This document shows positions 16,163 through 24,905 of a stretch of DNA of 64,000 nucleotides, piece after piece. The position numbers and the translations under genes were made by a program. Within the stretch, counting starts at the first letter, position 1. Every line of letters begins with the position of its first letter. This stretch comes from an uncultured Celeribacter sp. (GTDB lineage: Bacteria; Pseudomonadota; Alphaproteobacteria; Rhodobacterales; Rhodobacteraceae): positions 62,001 through 126,000 of the forward strand of contig NZ_OY781106.1 in NCBI RefSeq assembly GCF_963676475.1, given 5' to 3'. Below the pieces are notes generated by a model. It was not told where the DNA came from, did not search any database, and was given only the letters and a program-made list of their open reading frames with translations.

Positions 16163-17032
16163 TTACCCCGCCCGAAGGCCAAGGATTTTACGGGCCTGTG
16201 CAGGTGTCGCGATGGGGCGATTGTGGCGCTGGGCGGCCAGAACCGCGAGCTCCACCAAAGCCGCATTCGAGGGCGCCAGCGTGGTTTTGTCGAGGCGGAT
16301 GTTGTCCTCAAGCCCGGTGCGCAGATGACCACCGGCGGCGGCGGCCCATTCGTTGACCTCAAGCTGATGCCGCCCGATGCCCGCCGCGCACCATGGAATA
16401 TCCGCGCCGAAGAGATCATGCACCGTGTCGACATAAATATCGAACACGCGTTTCACCGCAGGCATGGCGTTTTTCACGCCCATGACGAATTGCACATAGG
16501 GCCGCGCGCCGATCTGGGCGTGTTCCATCATGTCGTGGGCTTTGTAGATATGTGACAGATCGAAGGCCTCGATCTCCGGTTTGACGCCAAAGGTTTTCAT
16601 CTCGGAGGCCAACCAATCGACGAGATCCGGCGGATTCTCATAGACGCGGGTCGGAAAATTGTTCGAACCGACCGACAGCGAGGCCATCGGCGGGCGCAGG
16701 GACAGCATGCATCCCCGCGTCTTGCCCGCGCCCGAACGCCCTCCGGTCGAAAGCTGAACGATCATGCCGGGGCAATGGGTTTGGATCCCTTCCATCAGGC
16801 GTCGAAAGCGTTCCGGATCAGAGATCGGTTTGCCCTCGTCGTCACGGACATGGCAATGGGCAATTGAAGCCCCCGCCTCATAGGCTTCATGGGTGCTCTC
16901 GATCTGTTCGTCGATGGTGATCGGCACGGCCGGGTTGTCGGCCTTGGTCGGTAATGAGCCAGTGATCGCCACACAGATGATACAGGGTTTGCCGGCGACA
17001 TCCGTCGTGCCAGTGTTCGTATCAGAGCTCAT
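16163..17032 (-). CDS. BKACE (DUF849) beta-keto acid cleavage enzyme
   Basis: A 289-residue protein of the beta-keto acid cleavage enzyme family, which uses zinc and acetyl-CoA to split a beta-keto acid into acetoacetate and a new acyl-CoA. Visible signatures are the strand CVAITGSLPTK, the metal motif HCHVRDDEG (His-x-His), STGG, SVGSNNFPTRVYENPP and the late GIGRHQLEVNEWAAAAGGHLRTGLED pieces. The ATG at 17032 follows aaagga. The substrate cannot be predicted from sequence. It follows ygfZ in the same direction after 117 bp. Confidence 0.88.
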   Translation of the reverse strand: MSSDTNTGTTDVAGKPCIICVAITGSLPTKADNPAVPITIDEQIESTHEAYEAGASIAHCHVRDDEGKPISDPERFRRLMEGIQTHCPGMIVQLSTGGRSGAGKTRGCMLSLRPPMASLSVGSNNFPTRVYENPPDLVDWLASEMKTFGVKPEIEAFDLSHIYKAHDMMEHAQIGARPYVQFVMGVKNAMPAVKRVFDIYVDTVHDLFGADIPWCAAGIGRHQLEVNEWAAAAGGHLRTGLEDNIRLDKTTLAPSNAALVELAVLAAQRHNRPIATPAQARKILGLRAG

Positions 17033-17149
17033 GCCTGTTCCTTTCAAAATGATCGCCCCGCCGTAGCAGACTGAGCAAATTGCCTCTCATAGGCGGGCCC
17101 ATCATGCCGTCACCTGTGCGGATTGAACAGAAAAGAGTTTGCGATTTTG

Positions 17150-17884
17150 TTAAACCGTGATGAGCGCGTCACCGGCCTTGAGCGTGCCTTTGGCGCGATC
17201 AAAGCGCAGATAGGCGATGGCGTGCCCGCCGGATTGGGTAAAAAGCGTACCTGCGGTTTTGCCGTCCTCGGTCATAATCTCGGTGCCGACAGGTGCCGCG
17301 CCGTCGATTTCAACGGTTTTCAACCCTTTGCGCAGCTCGGTCTTGTGATGCATCCGGGCGGTGACTTCCTGGCCGACGTAGCAACCCTTCTTGAAGTTGA
17401 CGCCATGCAGATGCGCGAAACCTGCTTCCAAGATGAACGTGTCCGGGGTGAGCTCGACACCGAATTTCGGCACACAATGGGCCACGCGGATCGCATCCCA
17501 ATCGATGTCCTCCGAGGGCCGCCCGTCATAAGCGCGCCAGCCCATCGCGGGCGTGCGGGGGTCTTGGAACGCGCCTTCGGGCGCCTCGCCCAGGCCCCGA
17601 GACACCACGCGATCAGTGGGTGTCAGCGTGACTTTCGAACGCAGTTTGTACATGGTGAGCCGTTTCATCAGGCTCTCTTCCTCGGAGGCCGGGATATCCA
17701 TCAGAACCACGTCGCCTTCGGGGACGAGGAAGAAATCGACGAGGAATTTGCCCTGCGGCGTCAAAAGCGCGGCATAGACGGCGCCACTCTCAAGGCCTTT
17801 AACATCGTTGGTGATCAGCCCTTGCAGGAAATGCAGCCGATCCTCGCCCGAGATTTCGATCACTTTGCGCGCGTGGTCAGTCAT
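17150..17884 (-). CDS. ygfZ: YgfZ/GcvT family folate-binding Fe-S protein
   Basis: A 244-residue protein with the signature KGCYVGQEVTAR at about residues 166-177, whose Cys is essential in the family. The N-terminal region (ISGEDRLHFLQGLITNDV) is typical. YgfZ uses tetrahydrofolate to support assembly or repair of iron-sulfur clusters in certain enzymes such as MiaB. It is shorter than the E. coli protein, as is usual in alphaproteobacteria. Its start faces the glycosyltransferase gene across 79 bp, a likely divergent promoter. Confidence 0.9.
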   Translation of the reverse strand: MTDHARKVIEISGEDRLHFLQGLITNDVKGLESGAVYAALLTPQGKFLVDFFLVPEGDVVLMDIPASEEESLMKRLTMYKLRSKVTLTPTDRVVSRGLGEAPEGAFQDPRTPAMGWRAYDGRPSEDIDWDAIRVAHCVPKFGVELTPDTFILEAGFAHLHGVNFKKGCYVGQEVTARMHHKTELRKGLKTVEIDGAAPVGTEIMTEDGKTAGTLFTQSGGHAIAYLRFDRAKGTLKAGDALITV

Positions 17885-17963
17885 GTGAACCCTTTCCCCT
17901 TTTGTTGCCCTTCATATAGGAAGGGGAGAAGCCAAGAGAAGCTGCAAACCTGTTGAGGGGCCT

Positions 17964-18650
17964 ATGCGCGCACCGATTTCTGTCATTATCCCGACGCTGA
18001 ACGCGACGCCAAAGCTGCGGGAGACGATGCTGTCCCTGATGGAGGGGCTGGATGCCGGGCTGGTGCGCGAGTTGATCCTGACGGATGGCGGCTCCACCGA
18101 TGGGGTGGAGAAGATGGCGGATTTCGTGGGCGCCGAACTGGTGATCGGTGCGCCCGGACGCGGCGCGCAGCTCAAACGTGGCGCAGAGGCGGCCCAAGGC
18201 GATTGGTTGCTGTTTGTCCATGCCGACACCTGGATGCCGGAGGGCTGGGCCGAGGCGACGGTTCAACATCTCGCCAAATCCTATGACCGCGCGCTGGTCT
18301 ACCGGCTGTCGTTTCGCGACGCCAAAGGCGCGGGGCCGAAAATGACCGCAGGCTGGGCCAATCTGCGCACGAAACTGTTCGATTTGCCCTATGGCGATCA
18401 GGCCCTGTTGATTTCGCGCGAGCTTTACGATGAGATCGGCGGCTTTGCCGAGCTGCCTGTGATGGAAGACGTCGACATCGCCCGCCGCCTCAAAGGCAGG
18501 ATCGAACTTAGTCCTTTGTGCGTCCAAACAGACCCATCACGTTACCAAACATCCGGCTGGTGGCGGCAAGGAGCCCGGAACCTTTGGCGTCTTCTGCGCT
18601 ACCGTCTGGGCGCCGATCCTGCCCGGCTCGCACGGGGCTACCGTCCATAA
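17964..18650 (+). CDS. Family 2 glycosyltransferase (TIGR04283-like)
   Basis: A 228-residue GT-A fold enzyme. The N-terminus ISVIIPTLNA, the LTDGGSTDG loop, the metal-binding region FVHADTWMP (DxD-like) and MEDVDIARRLK are all seen. The C-terminus GWWRQGARNLWRLLRYRLG and PARLARGY matches the TIGR04283 group, sometimes named after arsenosugar biosynthesis. No arsenic genes are adjacent, so the acceptor is unknown. The last 143 bp overlap the 3' end of the ABC exporter gene on the other strand. Both C-termini look like genuine family sequence, so the overlap seems real. Confidence 0.85.
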   Translation: MRAPISVIIPTLNATPKLRETMLSLMEGLDAGLVRELILTDGGSTDGVEKMADFVGAELVIGAPGRGAQLKRGAEAAQGDWLLFVHADTWMPEGWAEATVQHLAKSYDRALVYRLSFRDAKGAGPKMTAGWANLRTKLFDLPYGDQALLISRELYDEIGGFAELPVMEDVDIARRLKGRIELSPLCVQTDPSRYQTSGWWRQGARNLWRLLRYRLGADPARLARGYRP

Positions 18651-20484
18651 CAGTGCGCCCGTCGGCATATTGCAGGCGGTAAAGATCGGCATAAAGCCCA
18701 CCACGCGCGAGCAATTCGTCGTGCGTGCCTTCGTCCACCACGCGGCCCTTGTCCATCACCACGATCTTGTCGGCGTCTCGAATGGTCGACAGACGGTGCG
18801 CGATCACCAAAGTGGTGCGGCCTTTCGACAGCTCTTCGAGCGCGTTTTGCACGATCTTCTCGGACTGCGCATCCAGCGCCGAAGTGGCTTCGTCCAAAAG
18901 CAACACCGGCCGGTCGCGTAACACGGCGCGGGCGATGGCGACACGCTGACGCTGGCCGCCCGACAGCCCCGATCCGCGCGGGCCGACAGGGGTATCGAGG
19001 CCCTGATCCAGACGGCTGGCGAAGTCCTCGACATGGGCGGCCTTGAGCGCGGCGGTGAGCTTGGCCGCATTGGCCTCGCTGCCCATGAGCACATTGTCCC
19101 GCAGGCTTTCGTCGAACAAAAGCGCATCCTGCGACACCACGGAATAGAGCCCGCGCAAGTCTGCCAAGCCCAGTTTCGTGGTGGGCACGCCACCGATGCT
19201 GATCTGGCCTTTGACCGGGTCGGCGAGACGGGTCATCAGGTGAAACAGGGTGGATTTCCCGGCCCCCGAGGCGCCCACAAGCGCGGTGGTTTTGCCCGCT
19301 GGCGCCGTAAAGGTCGTGCCACGCAGCACCGGCGCGTCGGCATAGGCAAATTCGACATTCTCAAACCGAATGTCCGCCGCATTGGGTTTCACGGGCAGGG
19401 CCACAGGTTTGGCAGGGCTTGTGATGTCCGGCTGCTCCGAGAAAATCGCATAAAGCCGCTCGAGCGAGGCCCGCGCCGCTTGCCATGCGCCCGAGACATT
19501 GCCGAGGCGACGCAGCGGTTCGAACACCAAGGCCATGGCCGTGAAAAACGACATGAACTCGCCGACCGTCTTGGTGCCGTCGATGATCTGTTGTCCGCCG
19601 TAGAGCAATACCCCGAAAAAGCCAAGACCCGCGACCAGATCCATCAGCGCAGGGATTGCGGCTTGCCCTGCGTTGGATTTGATTTGAGCGCTGACGAGAT
19701 GGGACATTTCGTCTTCGAAACGGGTGGCCTCGCGCCGCTCCGTTCCCGAAAGCTTGATCGTGGTCGCGCCGTGAAAAATTTCGTCCAAACGGGTGGAGAC
19801 ACGCGCTGAGGCCACACGCGCGCGCCGCGTCGTGCGCCGGACGATGTTTTGCAGCACAGTGATCGGCACGGCCAAAAGCGGTGCGCCCGCGACGGCAATG
19901 AGGGTCCAGCGCCAGTCGACGGAAATCGCCACTGCCAAAAGCGAAATCAAGGAGATCACATCACGGGCGGCCACGGACAGCACCGTGCCCCAGACCGAAG
20001 CAGCTGCCCCGCTATCGCCACGGGTGCGTTCGATCAAGGTGCCCGGCGGGTTGTCCTGAAAGAACCGCCCGTCGAGTGTCAGCATATGCGCGACCAGATT
20101 GCCCTGAAGTTTTGCGGAAACCTTTTGGCCGATGCGGGACATGATCACGCGTTGCCCGAAAGAGGCGATGGCACGCAGGGAAAACACGCCGAAGACGGCG
20201 AGCGCCACCCACATGAGTGCATCGGATTGCCCTGTCACCAGAACCTTGTCGAACATCGGTTTGATCAGATAGGACAGCGCGCCCAACATCGCCCCTTCGA
20301 GCGACATAAGAACAAGTGCCAGAATCACAAAGCCCAGATGTCGCCGAAGATAGTCACGCCAAAGCCAACGGATCAGCACGCCCGACTGGGTTTCTGGGAT
20401 CACTTGTTGCCCCCGCGCCGTGGGCTGGGGGCGCGCAGGTTGGGCCTGGGCCGTTTGTTCGGTGTTCTTTTGGGGAGCGCTCAT
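18508..20484 (-). CDS. MsbA-like ABC exporter (fused permease and ATPase)
   Basis: A 658-residue half-transporter. An N-terminal Gln/Pro/Ala-rich segment (1-35) is followed by six membrane helices (about 50-330), then the nucleotide-binding domain. Visible there are Walker A GASGAGKST, signature LSGGQRQR, Walker B VLLLDEATSALD and the H-loop IAHRLS. It probably dimerises and exports a lipid or lipid-linked substrate, as MsbA does for lipid A; the substrate is not shown by sequence. The last 50 residues (after LYRLQYAD) are outside the conserved domain, partly encoded in the antisense overlap with the glycosyltransferase gene. The start overlaps the phosphatase stop (ATGA). Confidence 0.92.
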   Translation of the reverse strand: MSAPQKNTEQTAQAQPARPQPTARGQQVIPETQSGVLIRWLWRDYLRRHLGFVILALVLMSLEGAMLGALSYLIKPMFDKVLVTGQSDALMWVALAVFGVFSLRAIASFGQRVIMSRIGQKVSAKLQGNLVAHMLTLDGRFFQDNPPGTLIERTRGDSGAAASVWGTVLSVAARDVISLISLLAVAISVDWRWTLIAVAGAPLLAVPITVLQNIVRRTTRRARVASARVSTRLDEIFHGATTIKLSGTERREATRFEDEMSHLVSAQIKSNAGQAAIPALMDLVAGLGFFGVLLYGGQQIIDGTKTVGEFMSFFTAMALVFEPLRRLGNVSGAWQAARASLERLYAIFSEQPDITSPAKPVALPVKPNAADIRFENVEFAYADAPVLRGTTFTAPAGKTTALVGASGAGKSTLFHLMTRLADPVKGQISIGGVPTTKLGLADLRGLYSVVSQDALLFDESLRDNVLMGSEANAAKLTAALKAAHVEDFASRLDQGLDTPVGPRGSGLSGGQRQRVAIARAVLRDRPVLLLDEATSALDAQSEKIVQNALEELSKGRTTLVIAHRLSTIRDADKIVVMDKGRVVDEGTHDELLARGGLYADLYRLQYADGRTVMDGSPVRAGQDRRPDGSAEDAKGSGLLAATSRMFGNVMGLFGRTKD

Positions 20485-21179
20485 GGGAAAGATCTGAATG
20501 TCTTGAAACGATGGGCTTTGTTCTGATCGTAACGCGTCAGGAACCAGTCCCGGATCGGGATCGGGCCATTGGTGTTCAAATCCTTTTCATAAAGGCGCAG
20601 AATATAGTCCAGAATGCCGGTTTTCGTGCTTTTGAGGTGCAGGAATCGCCAAGAGAGCATTTTCTTGGCCTCCTGGATCGAAGCCCCTTCGCAATGCAGA
20701 AGGTAAAGCGCGGAGGCCAACCCGGCCCGGTCGGCGCCTGATTTGCAATGGATCAGAAACGGCTTTTCGAGAGAGGCCAAAAGGTCGATCAACTCGACGT
20801 AATCCTTGCCGCTCAAGGCGCCGCGCGCCGCCGCCTTGTTCGTGGTCACGAGCGTGATGCCATAGGTCTCGCAGGCCTGTCGTTCCAAAAGGCTGAAAGA
20901 GACCTCTTTCTCGCCTCTCAGCGACAGGATCGTCTTGATCCCCATCTTCGCATAGCGTTCGATCCGCTTCGGAGACGGCTGGTTCGAGCGCCAGACGCCG
21001 GGGGCGATCTCGTAGAGATTGGTCCAGAGTCCACGCAGGAAGGCGTGATCGAACAGGTGGAAATGCCACATCGCCATATGCCGGGTGCGCCGGGTCGAAA
21101 CGTCATTGCCGAACTGGCCGACCTCAGCGCGTTCAAGTTTCTTGAACCCTTTTTTCAGCGTCTTGAACATATGGTCCAT
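20481..21179 (-). CDS. Dual-specificity/tyrosine phosphatase-like protein
   Basis: A 232-residue protein with the Cys phosphatase loop HCKSGADRAG (C-x5-R) and an upstream WRSNQPSPKRIERYAKMGIKTILSLRG block typical of DSP-like bacterial phosphatases. A basic, Lys-rich N-terminus (FKTLKKGFKKLER) could bind membrane lipids. I start at the ATG at 21179; an ATG at 21170 is equally possible, and the open frame extends to 21353. It is translationally coupled to the MsbA-like exporter, which suggests a joint role in the envelope. The substrate could be phosphoprotein, phospholipid or sugar phosphate. Confidence 0.82.
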   Translation of the reverse strand: MDHMFKTLKKGFKKLERAEVGQFGNDVSTRRTRHMAMWHFHLFDHAFLRGLWTNLYEIAPGVWRSNQPSPKRIERYAKMGIKTILSLRGEKEVSFSLLERQACETYGITLVTTNKAAARGALSGKDYVELIDLLASLEKPFLIHCKSGADRAGLASALYLLHCEGASIQEAKKMLSWRFLHLKSTKTGILDYILRLYEKDLNTNGPIPIRDWFLTRYDQNKAHRFKTFRSFP

Positions 21180-21339
21180 TCCCAGGAAAGATCGCGTCTC
21201 TTTAGCCGTCTTTGCGGTTTGGAGCAAGCGAGGTGGGGCAGGCGTCATCTCTGCAAGGCAGATGTGCTTGCACGCGTCATTGACGCAGACGCGGTGCGGC
21301 GTTAGTCCAAAGAGCTTCACAGATTTTTTGAGGTCTCTC

Positions 21340-22539
21340 ATGTCTCTTGCCAACGGTCGTCATTATCTCGCCATTCCGGGTCCTTCTGTGATCCCTGACC
21401 CCGTGTTGCAGGCGATGCATCGCCCGGCGCCGAACATCTACACCGGCGAGTTGGTAGAACTGACCCACGGCCTGATCCCCGATCTCAAGACCATCGCCGG
21501 GACCTCAGGCCACGTGGCGCTCTATATCACAAATGGTCATGGGCTTTGGGAAGCCTCCCTCACCAACATGATCTCGCGCGGGGACAAGGTTCTGGTCTGT
21601 GTGACCGGCAATTTCGGCCATGGCTGGGCCGATGTCGCGGCGCGTCTGGGCGCCAATGTGGAAATTCTCGACTTCGGCAAACAGGCCCCGGTTGATCCGG
21701 CCCGCCTCGAAGCGGCTTTGAAGGCCGACACTGCACATGAGATCAAAGCGGTGCTCGCCACCCATGTCGACACCGCCACCTCTGTGCGCAACGACATCGC
21801 GTCGATCCGCAAGGCCATCGACGCCGCCGGGCACCCTGCGGTTTTCGGGGTCGATTCCATCGCGTCCCTCGGCTGTGACCGGTTCGAAATGGACGCCTGG
21901 GGCGTCGATGTGATGATTGCCGCCTCGCAAAAGGGTCTGATGACGCCTCCGGGCATGGGGTTCGTCTGGTTCTCAGACAAGGCCCGTCAGGAGGGCATGG
22001 GCAATGATCTGCGCACGCCCTACTGGGACTGGGAAACACGCGCCAAGCCGGTGCATCTCTACGAATATTTCGACGGCACCCCGCCGACGCATCACCTGTA
22101 TGGCCTGCGTCAGGCCGTCTCGATGATTCTGGACGAAGGTCTGGAAAACGTCTGGGCGCGGCACGAAACGCTGGCGCGAGCCTATTGGGCAGCCTTTGAC
22201 GCATGGGGGCAGGGTGGCGCTTTGCGTCTCAATATTGCCGATCCCGCCTATCGCTCTCATGCGGTGTCGACGCTGAGCCTCGGTGCCGGGGACGGCACAC
22301 GGCTGCGCACGTGGCTGACCGAGCATCTGGGCATCACCTTGGGGATTTCCTTGGGCTTTGGTGACATCGGGTCGCCCGAGGCCGACGGCTATTTCCGCAT
22401 CGGTCACATGGGCCACATCAACGCGCATATGGTGCTGGGCATCATTGGCGCGATAGAAACGGCCTTTGCGGCGCTGGATATTTCGCATGGCGAAGGCGGC
22501 TCTGTCGCCGCGGCCAAGCTTTTGGCCAGCCGGGTGTGA
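21340..22539 (+). CDS. Serine/alanine-glyoxylate aminotransferase family protein
   Basis: A 399-residue class V PLP aminotransferase, starting MSLANGRHYLAIPGPSVIPD after gagg. The PLP lysine is in ASQKGLMTPPGMGF. FGVDSIASLG supplies the Asp that binds the pyridine ring, and a TNGHGLWEA loop contacts phosphate. It interconverts glyoxylate and glycine using serine or alanine. In methylotrophs it works in the serine cycle; elsewhere in glycolate metabolism. The start is divergent from the phosphatase gene. Confidence 0.9.
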   Translation: MSLANGRHYLAIPGPSVIPDPVLQAMHRPAPNIYTGELVELTHGLIPDLKTIAGTSGHVALYITNGHGLWEASLTNMISRGDKVLVCVTGNFGHGWADVAARLGANVEILDFGKQAPVDPARLEAALKADTAHEIKAVLATHVDTATSVRNDIASIRKAIDAAGHPAVFGVDSIASLGCDRFEMDAWGVDVMIAASQKGLMTPPGMGFVWFSDKARQEGMGNDLRTPYWDWETRAKPVHLYEYFDGTPPTHHLYGLRQAVSMILDEGLENVWARHETLARAYWAAFDAWGQGGALRLNIADPAYRSHAVSTLSLGAGDGTRLRTWLTEHLGITLGISLGFGDIGSPEADGYFRIGHMGHINAHMVLGIIGAIETAFAALDISHGEGGSVAAAKLLASRV

Positions 22540-22572
22540 TCTTCCACTTGTCATCTTCAAGTGAAATTTTGA

Positions 22573-22594
22573 GGGGCCTTCGGGCCCCTTTTCC
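22573..22594 (+). terminator. Terminator of the glyoxylate aminotransferase gene
   Basis: Stem GGGGCC / GGCCCC with a TTCG tetraloop followed by TTTTCCCTTT, 34 bp after the stop codon. Confidence 0.85.
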
Positions 22595-22669
22595 CTTTCG
22601 CGAGTTTGTCTTTCAGAGTGAAAAAGAGCACCGCTTCGCTCTCCCTCCCATGCGTTAACCTTAATCAGA

Positions 22670-22787
22670 TTAAAGCGTCACGCCTTTAACTTGAGACATC
22701 AAATAAAGGCGAGGCGCGTGCAACGCTTATATCTTGTACTGCGCTCCGCCAAAATCTGTGTCTCAGGTTTTTGGCGGAACGCTTTAA
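22670..22787. repeat. Dispersed palindromic repeat, copy B (best preserved)
   Basis: 118 bp. Terminal inverted repeats TTAAAGCGTCACGCC and (reverse complement) TTAAAGCGTTCCGCC match at 13 of 15. Inside, CGCCTTTA pairs with TAAAGGCG and CCGCCAAAA with TTTTTGGCGG. TGAGACA in the left half mirrors TGTCTCA in the right. The 11-mer ttaaccttaat lies on both sides (22655-22665 and 22784-22794), a possible target duplication. It sits between the 3' ends of two convergent genes. Confidence 0.8.
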
Positions 22788-22829
22788 CCTTAATGCGAAC
22801 TGAGGGGGCGTGGTGCAAAGCGTCGGCCG

Positions 22830-23933
22830 TTACCCCAGATCCGCAAGCGCCAGAGGCAGGCGCTCCGCGAAAATCTCTATCTCTTCCGGCAGCCCGACAG
22901 AGACGCGGATGCAGCGATCCAATGGCGCCACGCCGGGCATGCGGACAAAGACGCCATGGGCATCCAGCGCCTTCACAACTGCCCGCGCATGGTCGCCATC
23001 GCGCCCACAATCCATCGTGACGAAATTCGTGGCCGACGGAAGCGGGGTCAAACCCACAGAATGTGCGATTTGTGCAAGTCTTTCGCGGCCCTTTGTAACC
23101 TTTTCGATGGTCTCGGACAGATACTCCTGATCTGCAAGCGCTGCCAAAGCCCCCGTCTGTGCCGCGCGGTTGACGCCAAAATGGTTGCGGATTTTGTCAA
23201 AGCTCATGGCGATGTCACGATGCGCGATGCCATAGCCGATACGGGCGCCTGCCATGCCATAAGCTTTTGAAAAGGTGCGGAAGCGGATGACGCGATCGTG
23301 CGACGTGTCGAGCGCGGGGCGCGTGTTCTGCGGGGCGAATTCGGTATAGGCCTCGTCCAAGATCATCAGACAACCCTCCGGCACGGCGTCGATCATCGCT
23401 TGCACGGTTTCCGCCCTATGCACCGATCCCATCGGATTGTTCGGATTGGACAAGTAAACCAGCTTGGCGCCGACCTCTTTGGCCTTGGCGATCAACGCCT
23501 CGGGATTCTCATAATCGCCCTTATAGGGCACAGTATGCAGAACCCCGCCAAAGCCCGCGACATGATAGTTGAACGTCGGATAAGACCCCGCCGAGGTGAC
23601 CACCGCATCGCCCGGACCGACATAGAGCCGGACCAGATTGCCCAGAAGGCCGTCGATGCCTTCGCCGACGGTGATCTCATCTGCGTCAAGGCCATGGTGT
23701 GCGGCTAAAGCCAGTCGCAAATTGCGATTTTCCGGTTCGCCATATTTCCAGGCCCCGCTCAGACTGTCGGCCATCGCCTCCAAGGCCTTCGGAGAGGGTC
23801 CAAAGGACAGCTCATTGGCGCCCAGACGGGCGTCAAAGGCGGCACCACGCAGCTCTTCCATGCGCTCAGGCGCGACGAAGGGCACGGTGGCGGGCAAGGA
23901 TTGGGCGAGCGGGGTTTGGCGTGTGTCTGTCAT
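22830..23933 (-). CDS. HisC-like PLP-dependent aminotransferase
   Basis: A 367-residue fold type I aminotransferase. The start is MTDTRQTPLAQ at 23933; the open frame extends much farther but over the divergent enoyl-CoA hydratase start. Seen: the ANELSFGPSP substrate loop, SNPNNPMGS, ILDEAYTEF (Asp for PLP N1) and the PLP lysine in RTFSKAYGMAGARIGY. This is the histidinol-phosphate or aromatic aminotransferase pattern. No his genes are adjacent, so substrate is open. The 3' end points at repeat copy B. Confidence 0.88.
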   Translation of the reverse strand: MTDTRQTPLAQSLPATVPFVAPERMEELRGAAFDARLGANELSFGPSPKALEAMADSLSGAWKYGEPENRNLRLALAAHHGLDADEITVGEGIDGLLGNLVRLYVGPGDAVVTSAGSYPTFNYHVAGFGGVLHTVPYKGDYENPEALIAKAKEVGAKLVYLSNPNNPMGSVHRAETVQAMIDAVPEGCLMILDEAYTEFAPQNTRPALDTSHDRVIRFRTFSKAYGMAGARIGYGIAHRDIAMSFDKIRNHFGVNRAAQTGALAALADQEYLSETIEKVTKGRERLAQIAHSVGLTPLPSATNFVTMDCGRDGDHARAVVKALDAHGVFVRMPGVAPLDRCIRVSVGLPEEIEIFAERLPLALADLG

Positions 23934-24033
23934 GCCGGCTTTCCTGCCCCAAAGCGCGGGGGCGCGCAAGCGTCGCAACGTCAGACATGACGGATTTGCG
24001 TGCCTTGATAAGGTGGCCGAAGGAGGACCCGCC

Positions 24034-24816
24034 ATGACCGTCACGCTCGAGATCAAAGACCACATCGCCCATCTGACCCTCAACCGCCCCGACAAGATGA
24101 ACGCGGTGACCGAAGGCATGATTGCCGATCTTCTGGCGTATGTGGCGGAGATTGCCGCCTCAGACGCCCGCGTCGTTTTGCTCTCGGGCGCGGGCAAGGC
24201 CTTTTGCGCGGGGCTTGATACTTCGAATTTCCAACGCTTCCTGTCCGAGGATTTGGATCAGCTTGTGATGGAGCGCACCCATGGCGACGCGAATGCGTTT
24301 CAGGCTTTCTCTCTGGCGCTTTACGACCTGCCGATCCCGGTCGTCGCCACCATTCACGGTCCCTGTTTCGGCGCGGGGATGCAATTGGCCATTGCCGCCG
24401 ACATGCGTATCGCGTCACCCGAAGCGCAGCTGTCGATTATGGAGATGAAATGGGGGCTGATCCCGGACATGGGAGGCATGATGCTCTTCCCGCGCGTGCT
24501 GCGCTCGGATGTGTTGCGGCTGCTGACCTACACGAATGACATCGTCCCTGCCGACCGCGCGATAGAATTGGGGCTTGTCACCGAAGTGGCCGAAGACGCT
24601 CATACGCGCGCCTTGGAGATCGCCACCACCATCGCCGGCAAAAGCCCGTCGGCCATCCGGGCGGCCAAGCGGTTAATCGACACGGCAGAGACCTCGCAGG
24701 ATCGCGCGCATATCCTCATGGAGGAAAGCCGCGAACAGCGGGCGTTGATCGGAAAGAAAGACCAGATGGAAAGCGTCATGGCACAAATGCAGGGCCGCGC
24801 GGCTAATTATGACTGA
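24034..24816 (+). CDS. Enoyl-CoA hydratase/isomerase family protein
   Basis: A 260-residue crotonase. The ATG at 24034 follows aggagg. Seen: LTLNRPDKMNAV, the oxyanion-hole strand FCAGLDTS, and the second oxyanion motif GPCFGAGMQLAIAADMRIAS. The active-site helix region is EMKWGLIPDMGGM, where one catalytic Glu position is present and the second is replaced, so the enzyme may be a hydratase, isomerase or another crotonase. It is divergent from the aminotransferase gene and ends at a long hairpin shared with valS. Confidence 0.88.
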   Translation: MTVTLEIKDHIAHLTLNRPDKMNAVTEGMIADLLAYVAEIAASDARVVLLSGAGKAFCAGLDTSNFQRFLSEDLDQLVMERTHGDANAFQAFSLALYDLPIPVVATIHGPCFGAGMQLAIAADMRIASPEAQLSIMEMKWGLIPDMGGMMLFPRVLRSDVLRLLTYTNDIVPADRAIELGLVTEVAEDAHTRALEIATTIAGKSPSAIRAAKRLIDTAETSQDRAHILMEESREQRALIGKKDQMESVMAQMQGRAANYD

Positions 24817-24840
24817 GCCTGTGTTTCCTTTGTTGCTCTA

Positions 24841-24885
24841 AATACTCAAAAGGCCCGCCGGTGTGGCGAGCCTTTCATGAGTATT
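24841..24885. terminator. Long inverted repeat between enoyl-CoA hydratase and valS genes
   Basis: aatactcaaaaggcccgcc on the left pairs with ggcgagcctttcatgagtatt on the right around ggtgt. It can end transcription from both converging genes. Confidence 0.75.
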
Positions 24886-24905
24886 TTTACCAAGAAAAAG
24901 ATCAG
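24876..24905 (-). repeat. Short intergenic repeat (AATACTC/CTTTTTCTTGGT type), first copy
   Basis: The minus strand reads tgatctttttcttggtaaaaatactca. The plus strand at 60163-60189 carries the same sequence with one base changed (ggtgaaaatactcaa). Shorter AATACTC parts occur at 14288-14296 (inverted) and 24841-24847. From memory similar stretches follow many genes in Rhodobacteraceae. Confidence 0.65.

Noticed and set aside
22652..22669. A fourth palindromic-repeat copy just before copy B
   Set aside because: Only the 11-mer ttaaccttaat is shared; it is better explained as a direct repeat flanking copy B.
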